Positions 8,414-17,566 are shown, counted from the first letter of the stretch. The stretch is 64,000 nt of DNA from Paraburkholderia sp. C35 (GCF_003121405.1 NZ_QBUY01000008.1:1-64000), one strand, 5' to 3'. Notes: generated by a model not told the origin, from the letters alone. Made by a program: numbers and translations.

Positions 8414-9310
8414 ATGACAAGCAAGACGATCATCAGCTGTGCGCTGACTGGCAGCGACGACACATTCCGGATCAATCCCGCCGTGCCCATCACGCCCGAG
8501 CAGATTGCCAACGAAGCGATAGCGGCCTGTGAAGCCGGCGCGAGCATCGCGCACATTCACGTCCGCCATCCCCGGACCGGTGCGCCGAGCACGGACGTGG
8601 CGCATTACGCGGAAGTCGTATCGCGCATCCGTGCGAGTGGATGCCCGATATTGATCAATCTGACCACAGGGCCAGGCGCGCGTTTCGTTCCGAGCGATGA
8701 AGACCCGAACCGCGGCAGCGAACTCAGCACGATGATGACACCCGAGGCTCGCGTGCAACATGTACTCGAATTGCGCCCGGAAATCTGCACACTCGATGTC
8801 GCGACGATGAACTTCGGCAATCGCGCCTTCGTGAACGTGCCGGATCATCTGGTGAAGATGGCGAAACTGATCGAACAGGCTGGCGTGAAGATTGAAATCG
8901 AAGCATTCGATCTGGGGCATATCCGTCTCGCACGGCATCTGATCGAAACATACGGAATCCTGCAGTCGCCTGTTTTTCAGTTGTGCCTCGGCGTGCCCTG
9001 GGGCGCATCGGCCGACACCGAGAGCCTGCTGGAGATGAAGCGCTATCTGCCGGATAACGCGCGCTGGTCGGCATTCGGTATTTCGCGTGCCCAGTTTCCG
9101 ATCGTGGCGCAGAGCGTGATTCTGGGTGGCAATGTCCGCGTCGGACTCGAAGACAACCTGTATCTGGCGAAAGGCGAACTCGCGCCGGGCAATGCGTCGC
9201 TAGTCAAGCGCGCGGTTAGTATCGTCAGGAGCATCGGCGCCGAGGTGGCGACGCCTGACGAGGCACGCAGCATTCTCGGCATTGCGCCTCGCAAACAGGC
9301 CACCGTGTAG
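8414..9310 (+). CDS. 3-keto-5-aminohexanoate cleavage family enzyme (BKACE, DUF849)
   Basis: BKACE enzymes split a beta-keto acid with acetyl-CoA into acetoacetate and a new acyl-CoA, using a zinc site. The 298-aa product has the zinc motif HIHVRHP (His-x-His), the ligand region IEIEAFDLGHI and the terminal NVRVGLEDNLYLAKGELA, all typical of the family. ATG 8414 begins the conserved N-terminus (TIISCALTGSDD). A longer frame running upstream overlaps the aldehyde dehydrogenase and is not real. The substrate side-chain specificity in this family is very broad and cannot be deduced here. Confidence 0.92.
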   Translation: MTSKTIISCALTGSDDTFRINPAVPITPEQIANEAIAACEAGASIAHIHVRHPRTGAPSTDVAHYAEVVSRIRASGCPILINLTTGPGARFVPSDEDPNRGSELSTMMTPEARVQHVLELRPEICTLDVATMNFGNRAFVNVPDHLVKMAKLIEQAGVKIEIEAFDLGHIRLARHLIETYGILQSPVFQLCLGVPWGASADTESLLEMKRYLPDNARWSAFGISRAQFPIVAQSVILGGNVRVGLEDNLYLAKGELAPGNASLVKRAVSIVRSIGAEVATPDEARSILGIAPRKQATV

Positions 9311-9454
9311 CTGCAATGCATGGTTTTTAACCGGTAGCCTATGCTTGGTCTACCTATATCGCCGCCTCGCTGATGTCGGATTCTTCGCGTCACGCAAAAG
9401 ACCCGAATGTTCCGACATAAGCAACGCGGCATCTATCGATGTATGGAGACAACG

Positions 9455-9886
9455 ATGCCTTTGTGGAATATCTATCATCCTGTCGGCGCCTACACGCCGG
9501 AAGACAAACTGGAGATGTCGAATCGGATCGCCGACATTTACATCATCCCGCGCTTCTATGTCGGCGTGCTGTTTCATGAGCAACCGAAAGACTCGTTCTT
9601 CATGGGAGGCGAATCGCGAGAGGACTTCGTCAGAATCCGGCTGGATCAATTCGCGCGGCACATCTCCAAAGATGTCGAATGGACGGAGTCCTGGCTACGC
9701 AAGGCCAATGCCGCGATTGCGCCGTTCGTTCAGGAACGCGGCTATCACTATGAATTGCATGTGGGGGAAACGCCGCGCGAGCTGTGGTTGATCGACGGCA
9801 TTCGCCCGCCGCGGCCCGATACGGAAGCCGAGAAGAAATGGAAACGCGAGAACCGGGCTTCGGCTTTTGATCCGAGCGAGGGTTGA
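9455..9886 (+). CDS. Tautomerase family protein, cis-CaaD-like
   Basis: This 143-aa protein starts Met-Pro-Leu-Trp, so Pro1 becomes the N-terminal catalytic base after Met removal, as in the tautomerase superfamily. Length and motifs (MPLWNIYHPVGAYTPEDK, FYVGVLFHEQ, VRIRLDQFARH, YELHVGETPRELW) match fused-length cis-3-chloroacrylate dehalogenase-like members rather than the 60-aa 4-OT type. Start ATG 9455 has GGAGAC 6 bases upstream. The ORF begins earlier at 9407, but only this start gives Pro1. It lies 144 bases after the BKACE gene and may isomerise or hydrate an unsaturated acid in the same pathway. Confidence 0.85.
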   Translation: MPLWNIYHPVGAYTPEDKLEMSNRIADIYIIPRFYVGVLFHEQPKDSFFMGGESREDFVRIRLDQFARHISKDVEWTESWLRKANAAIAPFVQERGYHYELHVGETPRELWLIDGIRPPRPDTEAEKKWKRENRASAFDPSEG

Positions 9887-9913
9887 CGCGCGCTGCAAGC
9901 CATCTAATGGATG

Positions 9914-9946
9914 GACTGCGGTCAATGCCGGGCATTGGCCGCAGTC
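9914..9946. terminator. Strong hairpin after the tautomerase gene
   Basis: A 33-base stretch forms a hairpin with 16-base arms (GACTGCGGTCAATGCC paired with GGCATTGGCCGCAGTC, one G-T wobble) and a very short loop. It is placed 28 bases after the tautomerase stop and before the convergent LysR remnant. No T-run follows, so termination is likely but not proven. Confidence 0.6.
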
Positions 9947-10063
9947 TGGTTGGGCGTTGCCCGATAGCGGCACGGACGTATGACCGAAGCTGGAGGTCTG
10001 GGCATCCATGCGTTCCAACGGTTGCATGACAAGACAGATGAGAGGTATTCACTGACGGCCTGT

Positions 10064-11031
10064 CTAACGAGCCGATGCAGCCGAATGCTTCGCGCGTTTG
10101 CGCGCCGGATTTGCCTTTCGCGATTCAGTTTCAGCCGCAAGACCCAGCCTCTTTCGCAATACAGGCACAGCGAAATCGATGAAAGCTCGCAGCTTGAGCG
10201 GAATCTGTCCCTGACCCGCATACATCAGATGGATTGGCATAGGTTTCGGATCGAAGGCTTCCAGCAGCCGCACGAGCTTGCCGGATTCGAGCAACGCCTC
10301 GATCTGGTATGACGCCAGGCGTGCGATGCCAGCCCCTTCCACGGCAGCGACGACTGCAGCCTCCACTGAATTGACGAACAGCCTCGACGGCACTTCGACT
10401 TCGATGGTTCGTGCTTTCGACTGAAACGCCCAGTTGCTGCCCACGGCATAGGCTTCATACGCGATGCAGTCGTGCGACAGCAGATGATCCGGTTTCGTGG
10501 GCGTGCCGTGCGCCGCGAGGTAGGCGGGGCTGGCGCACACCATTTGCCCGAGCAGGCCGATGCGCGTGCTGTTTAGCCTGCTGTCTGGCTGCTCGCCAAC
10601 GCGCAGCACCAGATCGACGCGCTCTTCCAGCAGATTGACCAGGCGGTCCGTCATTTGCACGCGCATACGGATACGCGGAAACGCACGCAGAAACTCGACG
10701 ATGACAGGCATAACATGCATGCGCCCAGCACGGGCGGCATGCTGACGACCAGTTCGCCTTGTGGTGCGTGGTATTCGCCGGAAGTCGTACGCTCGATTTC
10801 CGCGATGTCTTCGAGCACGCGCCGGCACGAGGCCACATAGCCGCGTCCGGCCTCCGTGAGAGTCAAACTGCGGGTGCCGCGCACGACCAGCCGCACGTTC
10901 AGGTGCGCCTCCAGTTCCGATACGCGACGGCTCACGGTAGCCAGCGGAATGTTGAGTTTCCGGCTTGCGGCGGAGAGGCTGCCCGTGTCGATCGCCGCCA
11001 GCAGGATCACCATCGCCTCGAGTCGATTCAT
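10064..11031 (-). pseudogene. LysR family transcriptional regulator, frameshifted
   Basis: Two overlapping frames together make one LysR protein of about 320 aa. The first frame, from ATG 11031, encodes the helix-turn-helix (MNRLEAMVILLAAIDTGSLS, recognition helix LATVSRRVSELE) up to VSMPPVLG. It then changes into unrelated residues and stops near 10651. The second frame continues the family sequence from MHVMPVIVEFLRAFPRIRM through the effector domain to 10064. A single base missing near 10722-10726 (GGCGC where GGCCGC would restore the frame) explains the break. The gene is divergent from the crotonase gene at 11147. It could be a true lesion or a sequencing error. Confidence 0.8.
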
Positions 11032-11146
11032 GTGCCTTCCACCAAAGAAAGGAGGGTTCCCAATTCTACCGGCTACCGGTGAGCCCGGCAGAGGCATAGA
11101 TTGTCGCTTTCCGGAGCTGCCGGTAGTTACCCCGAGGACGTCGCCC

Positions 11147-11986
11147 ATGTTGCTCGATACGCTCAAAGTGAACCGCGACGGCGCGGTTCTGTTCGTCGAA
11201 ATCGCCGCGCCGCCCATGAATCTGCTTGGCCCGGCACTCGTGCATGATCTGGTCGCGCTGATCCGCGCAGCGGAAGCCGACGACACGGTCAAGGTGCTGG
11301 TGTTCCGCAGCGCCGACCCCGACTACTTCATCTCCCACGTCGATGTGAACAAGGTGAAGGAGTACCGCGACGAAGCCGCGAAATTGACAGGCGAACCATC
11401 GATTGCGCTGCTGTTTCGTCACCTGAGCGCTAGCCGTCTTGTCTCCATTGCGCAGATCGAAGGGCGCGTGCGGGGCGCGGGAAGCGAATTCGTGCTGGCC
11501 TGCGACATGCGCTTCGCGGCACGCGAGACGGCCGTATTCAGCCAGATGGAGGCTGCGTTCGGACTGATTCCCGGCGGCGGCGCGGCGCAGTTCCTGACTC
11601 GCCTGATGGGGCGAGGCAGGGCGCTGGAAGTGATGTTGAGTGCGTCGGACTATGACGCGGATATCGCCGAACGCTATGGATGGATCAATCGCGCGCTTCC
11701 TGCCGCAGAACTCGATGCGCACGTTGAGTCGCTTGCACGCCGCATCGCGCGCTTTCCTGCGGCTGGGCACGCTATCGTCAAGGAGCGCGTGAACGCTATT
11801 TCACTCGCGCCGCTCGACGATTTCCGGCGCGACTCCGAACTCTTTGGGCAAAACGTGCGGAGCGAGGCTGCGCAGCGCCGGATGGCTGATGCGGTCGCGC
11901 GTGGCTTCCAGACGCGTGAAGCGGAGCTGGATCTCGCGCGTCTGCTCGGCGAACTCGATGACGCCACGCCCATTCGAAGCGCGTAG
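11147..11986 (+). CDS. Enoyl-CoA hydratase/isomerase family protein
   Basis: This is a 279-aa crotonase-fold protein. The oxyanion-hole segment VRGAGSEFVLACDMRF and the loop SQMEAAFGLIPGGGAAQFL place Glu114 and Glu135 at the two catalytic positions of hydratases. The substrate is not predictable; the variable N-terminal pocket (MNLLGPALVHDL, YFISHVDVNKVKEY) resembles crotonases of unknown substrate. ATG 11147 follows GAGGA by 8 bases; the longer frame overlaps the LysR gene. It stands alone, divergent from the LysR pseudogene that presumably regulated it. Confidence 0.85.
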   Translation: MLLDTLKVNRDGAVLFVEIAAPPMNLLGPALVHDLVALIRAAEADDTVKVLVFRSADPDYFISHVDVNKVKEYRDEAAKLTGEPSIALLFRHLSASRLVSIAQIEGRVRGAGSEFVLACDMRFAARETAVFSQMEAAFGLIPGGGAAQFLTRLMGRGRALEVMLSASDYDADIAERYGWINRALPAAELDAHVESLARRIARFPAAGHAIVKERVNAISLAPLDDFRRDSELFGQNVRSEAAQRRMADAVARGFQTREAELDLARLLGELDDATPIRSA

Positions 11987-11998
11987 CGCCAATCGTGA

Positions 11999-12391
11999 TC
12001 AATGCCCCTGCAGCAACCCAATACAGAGCGCGATGCCGAACGCGTACGTTCCCATCGCGGCGATGGCGCGGGCGGGATTGGGCTTCGACATGGTCGGCCA
12101 CGCAACGAGGGCGACCACCAGCAGCAGCCGGCATGCTGTCGCGCCGGCCATGCACCAGACCTGCCAGTCAGTTGGGTTGCGCATGCCAATGTAGAGAAAG
12201 AGCACGGCCAGAAACGGCGCATATTCAGCTGTATTGCCGTGAGCACGGACCAGTTTGGTGAGCAGGCGGTCCGGCTCGGGCGCATAGCCGCTGAGGATGC
12301 CGTTTCGGGTGCGCTCGATCGAGATGGCCAGCCCGAGAAGGAATAAGTTCAATCCCAGTAGAGCGGTGCAGACCAGGGCGGTGCTATTCAT
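11999..12391 (-). CDS. MAPEG family membrane protein
   Basis: This is a 130-aa protein with four predicted membrane helices. The segment ERTRNGILSGYAPEPDRLLTKLVRAHGNTAEYAPF matches the conserved first loop and helix of MAPEG proteins (membrane-associated eicosanoid/glutathione metabolism), with the characteristic RxHxNxxEY pattern. Bacterial members are glutathione-dependent or of unknown activity in the inner membrane. The start is ATG 12391 with AAGG upstream. It ends only 12 bases from the convergent crotonase gene. Confidence 0.9.
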   Translation of the reverse strand: MNSTALVCTALLGLNLFLLGLAISIERTRNGILSGYAPEPDRLLTKLVRAHGNTAEYAPFLAVLFLYIGMRNPTDWQVWCMAGATACRLLLVVALVAWPTMSKPNPARAIAAMGTYAFGIALCIGLLQGH

Positions 12392-12747
12392 TGAATGTGC
12401 CTTGAAAGTAGGATTGGCTCGTGAATGGGACTGTCGTCGTCCCTGAAACAAGGTTACGTTGAATTCACAGAAGGGTGCTATTGCACGATGGTATTGGCGA
12501 CATGCTGGCATCCCGCAAGCAAGTATTGAATCTTGATGGTTATACTGTGTGCATATGCACGTCGTTACCCGTATTTCTCATAGGATTGGGATAGCTAAGC
12601 TTAATACGGGCGTGCGCAGCAGACGAACACGACTGTCTGATGATTGCAGATTTGCCGGTATTTCAAGGCGTTTTTGCTTGTGTCGATAGTCACGCATTCA
12701 TCGCATTTCGCCGCGAGACAAAAAGGCGAACCGTTTTCTGGATTGTC
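12392..12747. promoter_or_regulatory. Divergent intergenic region with two palindromes
   Basis: This 356-base gap lies between the MAPEG start and the chosen kinase start. It holds a perfect 12-bp palindrome GTGCATATGCAC at 12549-12560 and an inverted repeat CCCGTATT (12568-12575) / AATACGGG (12603-12610) with 27 bases between. The region is AT-rich compared with both genes. The kinase frame is open from 12640, but the 36 residues before 12748 look non-coding. The palindromes may be regulator sites; no regulator can be assigned. Confidence 0.4.
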
Positions 12748-14820
12748 ATGCAAATCGACATCGAAGGCCGCCAGTCTGTGGACGCACGCTTGCTAGGTGG
12801 ACAGCGCCTGCTAGAAATGATTGCCGTGGGCTTGCCATTGCCCGCAGTACTGAATGAAATGCGGCAACTGGTAGAGAAACTGGTGAGCGGGTGCCGCTGC
12901 GGAATCTCGCTGACCGATCCCGACACCATGAGATCGCTGCGAGTGGGCGCACCGAGTCTCATGCATGGCGACACGGAAGCTAATGTTGATCTCGTCTGCG
13001 CGGAATTGAGATCCTATGATCGGGCAAGCTCCCGGAGCGCGCCCATCATCGTGCCGGATATCGCGTCGGATACCCGCTGGCCGCAGGCGTGGCGCGAACG
13101 AAGCGTCGCCGCAGGCCGGCGCGCCTGCTGGGTGACACCGATCCTGTCGCGCACCCACGACGTGCTGGGGAATCTCGCGCTGTATTCGCCAGTACCGGGA
13201 CAACCCGATCCATTTCAGCGTGATGTGATGGCGGAGTTCGCGCACATCGTGAGCGTAGCGATGGAGCGCGCAAGAATCGATCGGTCGTTGGGGAGAAGCG
13301 AGGCGTGCTTTCGTGCGATCGTCGAGACGACGCCAGAGTGCGTGAAAGTGATCACGCGCGACGGCACGCTGCTGCGGGTCAACTCCGCAGGAAGCACGCT
13401 GGCGGGAACCGGCGATCCCGCTGCACTGATCGGAGCGTGCTTCTACGATTTCGTCGCGGCAGAACATCGCGACCGCTATGTCGAGTTCAATCGCGAGATA
13501 TGCTCGGGCAAGACAGGCTTTCTGGAGTTCGACATCGTCACGTTGAACGGCGAGCGCCGCCACATGGAAACGCACGCCGCGCCATTACAGCACAGCGATG
13601 GATCGATTGTGCAACTGGGCGTGACGCGCGACATCACGGCACGCAGGCAGGCTGCCGAGCAGCTGTGGAAAAGTGCGGCCCTGATGGCCAAAGTCGAGCA
13701 GATCAGCTTGAGCGGAAGTTTCTGCTGGCGTCCTTCGACGGGCGGTATCAGCTGTTCCGAGCAGATTTACCGGATCTACGAAATCGAGCCGGGGACAAAG
13801 ATCACGATGGATCTCATTGTGGCGCGCGTTCACCCAGACGATCGCCACATCGTCGACAACGCGCTGGAGCACGCCCACGATGCCGAAGACATGGAGTGCG
13901 ATTACCGTCTGCTCCTGCCTGATGGTTCGATCCGGTACGTGCGCATGCAGGCGCATGCGACCTTCGGTGCACACGGTCATCTCGACTACATCGGCGCGGT
14001 GCAGGACGTAACGGAACGCAGGCAATCGGAAGACGCGGTGTACGGCTTGCGCGCAGAACTCGCGCACGTCAGCCGCGTCAACGGGCTGGGTGCGCTGTCT
14101 GCATCGATTGCCCATGAGATCAATCAGCCGCTGGCGGGCATCCTGACCAACGCCCGCCTGCTGGTGCGCCTGCTGGGTGCGCAGCCGCCCAATATCGACG
14201 CTGCGCTCGAAACGGCGCAACGCACGATCCGCGACGGGCAGCGCGCTTCGGAGGTGGTGACCCGCCTGCGCGCGATGTTCAGGAAGGACGTCGCGCTGAC
14301 GGATGCCGTGGATCTGGGCGAAGCCGTCCATGAAGTGATCGAGTTGCTGCGCAGCGAGATACGCAGGAAGCGGATCGTCCTGCATCTGAAGATAGCCGGC
14401 GATCTGCCTCCTGTGACGGGCGACAGGATTCAGTTGCAGCAGGTCGTGCTGAATCTGCTGCTCAACGCGGTCGAGGCGATGCAGGGCGTGGGCGAGCGTC
14501 CGCGACGCATCCTCGTCAGGATCGACCGCGACGGCGCTGGCCACCTGTGCGTGAGCGTGATCGACACAGGAACAGGATTCGATCCCCAAGACGCGGCCCG
14601 GCTCTTCGACGCGTTTTACACGAGCAAGCGCGAAGGAATGGGCATTGGCCTGTCCGTGAGCCGCCATATCGTCGAACGTCATGGCGGCCGGATCTGGGCG
14701 ACCTCGAACGAGGGATCCGGTGCCACCTTTGCCTTCTCGCTCCCATGCCGTGCTGCATCTGTGATGGAGCAGAACCGTGCCGCCGTGCAGTTGCAGGACG
14801 CCTGCGCCGGGTGTGAGTGA
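12748..14820 (+). CDS. GAF-PAS-PAS hybrid sensor histidine kinase (FixL/TodS-like)
   Basis: The 690-aa sensor has no membrane segment, so it is cytoplasmic. Domain order is a GAF domain (about 20-175), PAS (about 180-300), a PAS with PAC motif ending IGAVQDVTERRQ (about 310-425), HisKA with phospho-acceptor His456 in SIAHEINQPLAGIL, and HATPase (DTGTGFDP and GMGIGLSVSRHIVERHGG). The HEINQPL box is typical of the FixL/TodS/DctB family. The next two genes are response regulators, the second of FixJ type, so this is a complete phosphorelay set. The ligand is unknown. The frame is open from 12640; ATG 12748 is preferred on composition. Confidence 0.85.
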   Translation: MQIDIEGRQSVDARLLGGQRLLEMIAVGLPLPAVLNEMRQLVEKLVSGCRCGISLTDPDTMRSLRVGAPSLMHGDTEANVDLVCAELRSYDRASSRSAPIIVPDIASDTRWPQAWRERSVAAGRRACWVTPILSRTHDVLGNLALYSPVPGQPDPFQRDVMAEFAHIVSVAMERARIDRSLGRSEACFRAIVETTPECVKVITRDGTLLRVNSAGSTLAGTGDPAALIGACFYDFVAAEHRDRYVEFNREICSGKTGFLEFDIVTLNGERRHMETHAAPLQHSDGSIVQLGVTRDITARRQAAEQLWKSAALMAKVEQISLSGSFCWRPSTGGISCSEQIYRIYEIEPGTKITMDLIVARVHPDDRHIVDNALEHAHDAEDMECDYRLLLPDGSIRYVRMQAHATFGAHGHLDYIGAVQDVTERRQSEDAVYGLRAELAHVSRVNGLGALSASIAHEINQPLAGILTNARLLVRLLGAQPPNIDAALETAQRTIRDGQRASEVVTRLRAMFRKDVALTDAVDLGEAVHEVIELLRSEIRRKRIVLHLKIAGDLPPVTGDRIQLQQVVLNLLLNAVEAMQGVGERPRRILVRIDRDGAGHLCVSVIDTGTGFDPQDAARLFDAFYTSKREGMGIGLSVSRHIVERHGGRIWATSNEGSGATFAFSLPCRAASVMEQNRAAVQLQDACAGCE

Positions 14821-14840
14821 ATGGCGATGAGGATCTCAAC

Positions 14841-15242
14841 ATGACGGAAGTCCCGCTTGTCGCCGTGGTCGATGACGATGAATCCGTGCGCGAGTCGCTG
14901 CACGAATTGCTGCGTGAATTCGGCTTTGCGGTCAGGTCGTTTGCATCGGCGGAAGCGTTTCTGGCTGCCCGTCATATCGACGACGCACGGTGTCTCGTCA
15001 CTGACATCGACATGCCGGGCATGTCCGGCTGCGATTTGCAGCAGGAACTGCTGCGGCGCGGCGACGACGTGCCGGTCGTTTTCATCAGCGCGCATGCCGA
15101 CGACGTGCTGCATGCGCAGGTGCTGGAACAGGGCGCAGTCGCATGTCTGTGCAAACCATTCAGCGACATCGTCTTGCTGGAGACGATTCGCGCCGCGCTC
15201 AGCGGTGCCGTAACAGGAGGTCGCCGTGATACTGGCCAGTGA
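14841..15242 (+). CDS. Single-domain response regulator
   Basis: This 133-aa receiver domain has no output domain. The acidic pocket is in AVVDDDESVRE, the phospho-acceptor Asp55 is in LVTDIDMPG, and the conserved Lys is in CLCKPFSD. ATG 14841 has GAGGA 9 bases upstream. It lies 20 bases after the kinase gene and overlaps the next regulator gene by 17 bases, indicating tight coupling. It could act as a phosphate sink or a modulator of the kinase, as seen for CheY-like partners in FixLJ-type systems, which is inference. Confidence 0.9.
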   Translation: MTEVPLVAVVDDDESVRESLHELLREFGFAVRSFASAEAFLAARHIDDARCLVTDIDMPGMSGCDLQQELLRRGDDVPVVFISAHADDVLHAQVLEQGAVACLCKPFSDIVLLETIRAALSGAVTGGRRDTGQ

Positions 15243-15918
15243 AACCGAACGTGAACCCGAAGCCGCATCGACCACGCTTGCCGAACCCGTCGTCTTTATC
15301 GTCGACGACGATGTGTCGGTGCGTGAATCGCTGCAGGCGCTGATTCACTACGCTGGTCTGCGGGCCGAAACCTATGCTTCCGCGCGTGACTTTCTCAAAC
15401 GGCCTCGCGCGGTGGTGCCGAATTGCCTCGTGCTGGACGTCCGTCTGCCGGATATCGGCGGACTCGAGTTGCAGCGCCACATCGCGTCCCAGCGTAAGGA
15501 GATGCCGATCATCTTCATCACCGGCTATGGCGATGTGCCGATGACAGTGCAGGCCATGAAAGCGGGCGCGGTCGAGTTCCTCACCAAACCATTCGATGAC
15601 GAGATCCTGCTGCGTGCCGTTCGCGCGGCCATCGCGCGCAGCCGCGCGGCGCTGGGGGAAGCCGCGAGGATGAGCGTGATCGAGGGCCGCTATGCGTCAC
15701 TGAGTCGCCGCGAACGCGAGGTCATGGCGCTGGTCGTGTCGGGCTTGCTGAACAAGCAGGTGGGGTTCGAACTCGGCATCAGCGAAATCACGGTGAAGGC
15801 GCATCGCAGGCAGGTCATGCAGAAGATGAATGCCATCACGCTCGCGGACCTGATCAATGCGGCGCAGAAACTGCAGTTGGGCCGCACGCACGATGCGGCG
15901 CTGGAAGAGGCCGCATAA
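15226..15918 (+). CDS. FixJ/NarL-type response regulator, LuxR-type DNA-binding
   Basis: The 230-aa regulator has a receiver domain (VFIVDDDVSVRES, Asp71 in LVLDVRLPDIGG, Lys in FLTKPFDD) and a C-terminal LuxR helix-turn-helix (LSRREREVMALVVSGLLNKQVGFELGISEITVKAHRRQVM). The start is GTG 15226 with GGAGG 5 bases upstream, inside the end of the preceding gene. It should be the transcriptional output of the kinase. The adjacent epoxide hydrolase gene is a possible target, by position only. Confidence 0.92.
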   Translation: MILASETEREPEAASTTLAEPVVFIVDDDVSVRESLQALIHYAGLRAETYASARDFLKRPRAVVPNCLVLDVRLPDIGGLELQRHIASQRKEMPIIFITGYGDVPMTVQAMKAGAVEFLTKPFDDEILLRAVRAAIARSRAALGEAARMSVIEGRYASLSRREREVMALVVSGLLNKQVGFELGISEITVKAHRRQVMQKMNAITLADLINAAQKLQLGRTHDAALEEAA

Positions 15919-15963
15919 CGGCCCAGTGATCCCACCACGCTGAAAATCCGGCGCGTTCTCACT

Positions 15964-15991
15964 GCCTGCCCTTGCGTTCAGCAGGGCGGGC
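15964..15991 (+). terminator. Hairpin after the two-component operon
   Basis: GCCTGCCCT (15964-15972) can pair with AGGGCGGGC (15983-15991) with one wobble and a 10-base loop, 46 bases after the FixJ-type gene. No clear T-run follows. It is the best terminator candidate in the 322-base gap before the epoxide hydrolase. Confidence 0.4.
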
Positions 15992-16143
15992 CGCAGCCAC
16001 GTTCACTCGTTGTCCTCAGACCGGTCGCGCGTCGACCCGGCATCGCACGACTGCGCGCCGCGCTCACCTATACCAAGGTGTCGCCGATACCTTTGAACAA
16101 TAGAGCGCGCGCGGCCTTTCGCGTAACTTTGTTTCGGAACAGG

Positions 16144-16158
16144 ACTCGACGGTCGAGT
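16144..16158. promoter_or_regulatory. Inverted repeat ACTCGAC-G-GTCGAGT upstream of epoxide hydrolase
   Basis: Perfect 7-base arms around one base lie 83 bases before the epoxide hydrolase start. The size fits a dimeric regulator site. The rest of the gap (15992-16240) shows only weak repeats such as AAGGT...ACCTT near 16077-16095. Confidence 0.4.
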
Positions 16159-16240
16159 GCCTAGGTAAAGGCCTGTGCGCGACAGCGTTCGCAATCGTGT
16201 CGCTGCGCCAGAGATGGCCATATCAACAACAGGAGTTTGT

Positions 16241-17566
16241 ATGCCAGACGATATCGCGCTTCAGCCCCTGACGCGTCGACGTTTTGTCGGCGCGGCAGCG
16301 GCGAGTATCGCGGCCGCCTCGTTGAGCGGGATTGCATTTGCAGAGACCAGTCAGACCATAGCCGACGTTGCACAGGCAACAGATGGCGACAAAACCGCAA
16401 TCCGTCCGCTGCGGGCTCACGTGCCGGAGTCGCAACTCGTCGATCTGCGCCGACGTATCAAGGCGACCCGATGGCCCGAGCGTGAGACGGTCACGGATGC
16501 CACGCAAGGTGTGCCGCTCGCGACCATGCGCAAGCTCGCGCAATACTGGTCGACGGATTACAACTGGCGCAAGATCGAGGCGCGGCTGAATGCCTTGCCG
16601 CAATTCGTCACCGAGATCGACGGGCTGGATATTCATTTCATCCACGTTCGCTCGAAGCATCAGAATGCGTTGCCCATCATCGTGACGCATGGCTGGCCCG
16701 GCTCGATTATCGAGCAGATGAAGATCATCGATCCGCTGACCAACCCAACCGCGCATGGCGGAACGGCAGCCGATGCGTTCGATGTCGTGATTCCCTCGCT
16801 TCCCGGCTACGGTTTCTCGGGCAAGCCGACCTCGACGGGCTGGGACCCTGCGCGTATCGCGCGCGCCTGGGTGGTGCTGATGCAGCGCCTCGGATATCAA
16901 CGCTATGTTGCGCAAGGCGGCGATTGGGGCAACGCGGTTACGGAGCAAATGGCGCTGCTCACGCCGCCGGGACTGCTCGGCATCCACACGAATATGCCGG
17001 CAACCGTGCCGGACAACATTGCCAGCGCGCTCAAGTTTGGCGACGCCGCGCCCGCCGGTCTGTCTCCCGACGAGAAGCACGCGTTCGACCAGCTCGACTT
17101 CTTCTACAAGCATGGACTCGGCTATGCGCAGGAGATGGCGGGCCGTCCGCAGACTTTGTACGGGATCGAAGATTCGCCGATCGGGCTTGCCTCATGGATG
17201 CTCGATCACGATGCAGCCAGTCTCGCGTTGATCTCGCGCGTGTTCGACGGACAGCCGGAAGGATTGTCGCGCGACGACGTGCTCGACAACGTCACGCTCT
17301 ACTGGCTGACCGGCACGGGGATCTCGTCGGCCCGTCTGTACTGGGAAAACAGGCTCAATTTCTTTGCACCCAAGCACGTCACGATTCCCGTTGCCGTGAG
17401 CGTGTTTCCGGACGAACTGTATGCGGCGCCGCGCAGTTGGGCCGAGGGCGCGTATCCGAAGCTGATTCACTACAACCGGCTGCCGAAGGGCGGGCATTTC
17501 GCAGCCTGGGAGCAACCGCAAGCGTTTACGCAAGAGGTGAGAGCGAGTTTCCAGTCGTTGCGTTAG
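16241..17566 (+). CDS. Epoxide hydrolase family protein with Tat signal peptide
   Basis: This is a 441-aa alpha/beta hydrolase of the microsomal epoxide hydrolase type. It starts with a twin-arginine signal (TRRRFVGAAAASIAAASLSG, cleavage near AFA-ET), so it is exported folded. Residues about 55-160 are the EHN domain (PLRAHVPESQLVDLRRRI, TRWP, YNWRKIEARLN). The oxyanion motif is HGWPGS and the nucleophilic Asp is in QGGDWGN. The catalytic His is in PKGGHFAAWEQP. ATG 16241 is preceded by AGGAG. These enzymes hydrolyse epoxides to diols; the substrate is unknown. Confidence 0.9.
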   Translation: MPDDIALQPLTRRRFVGAAAASIAAASLSGIAFAETSQTIADVAQATDGDKTAIRPLRAHVPESQLVDLRRRIKATRWPERETVTDATQGVPLATMRKLAQYWSTDYNWRKIEARLNALPQFVTEIDGLDIHFIHVRSKHQNALPIIVTHGWPGSIIEQMKIIDPLTNPTAHGGTAADAFDVVIPSLPGYGFSGKPTSTGWDPARIARAWVVLMQRLGYQRYVAQGGDWGNAVTEQMALLTPPGLLGIHTNMPATVPDNIASALKFGDAAPAGLSPDEKHAFDQLDFFYKHGLGYAQEMAGRPQTLYGIEDSPIGLASWMLDHDAASLALISRVFDGQPEGLSRDDVLDNVTLYWLTGTGISSARLYWENRLNFFAPKHVTIPVAVSVFPDELYAAPRSWAEGAYPKLIHYNRLPKGGHFAAWEQPQAFTQEVRASFQSLR

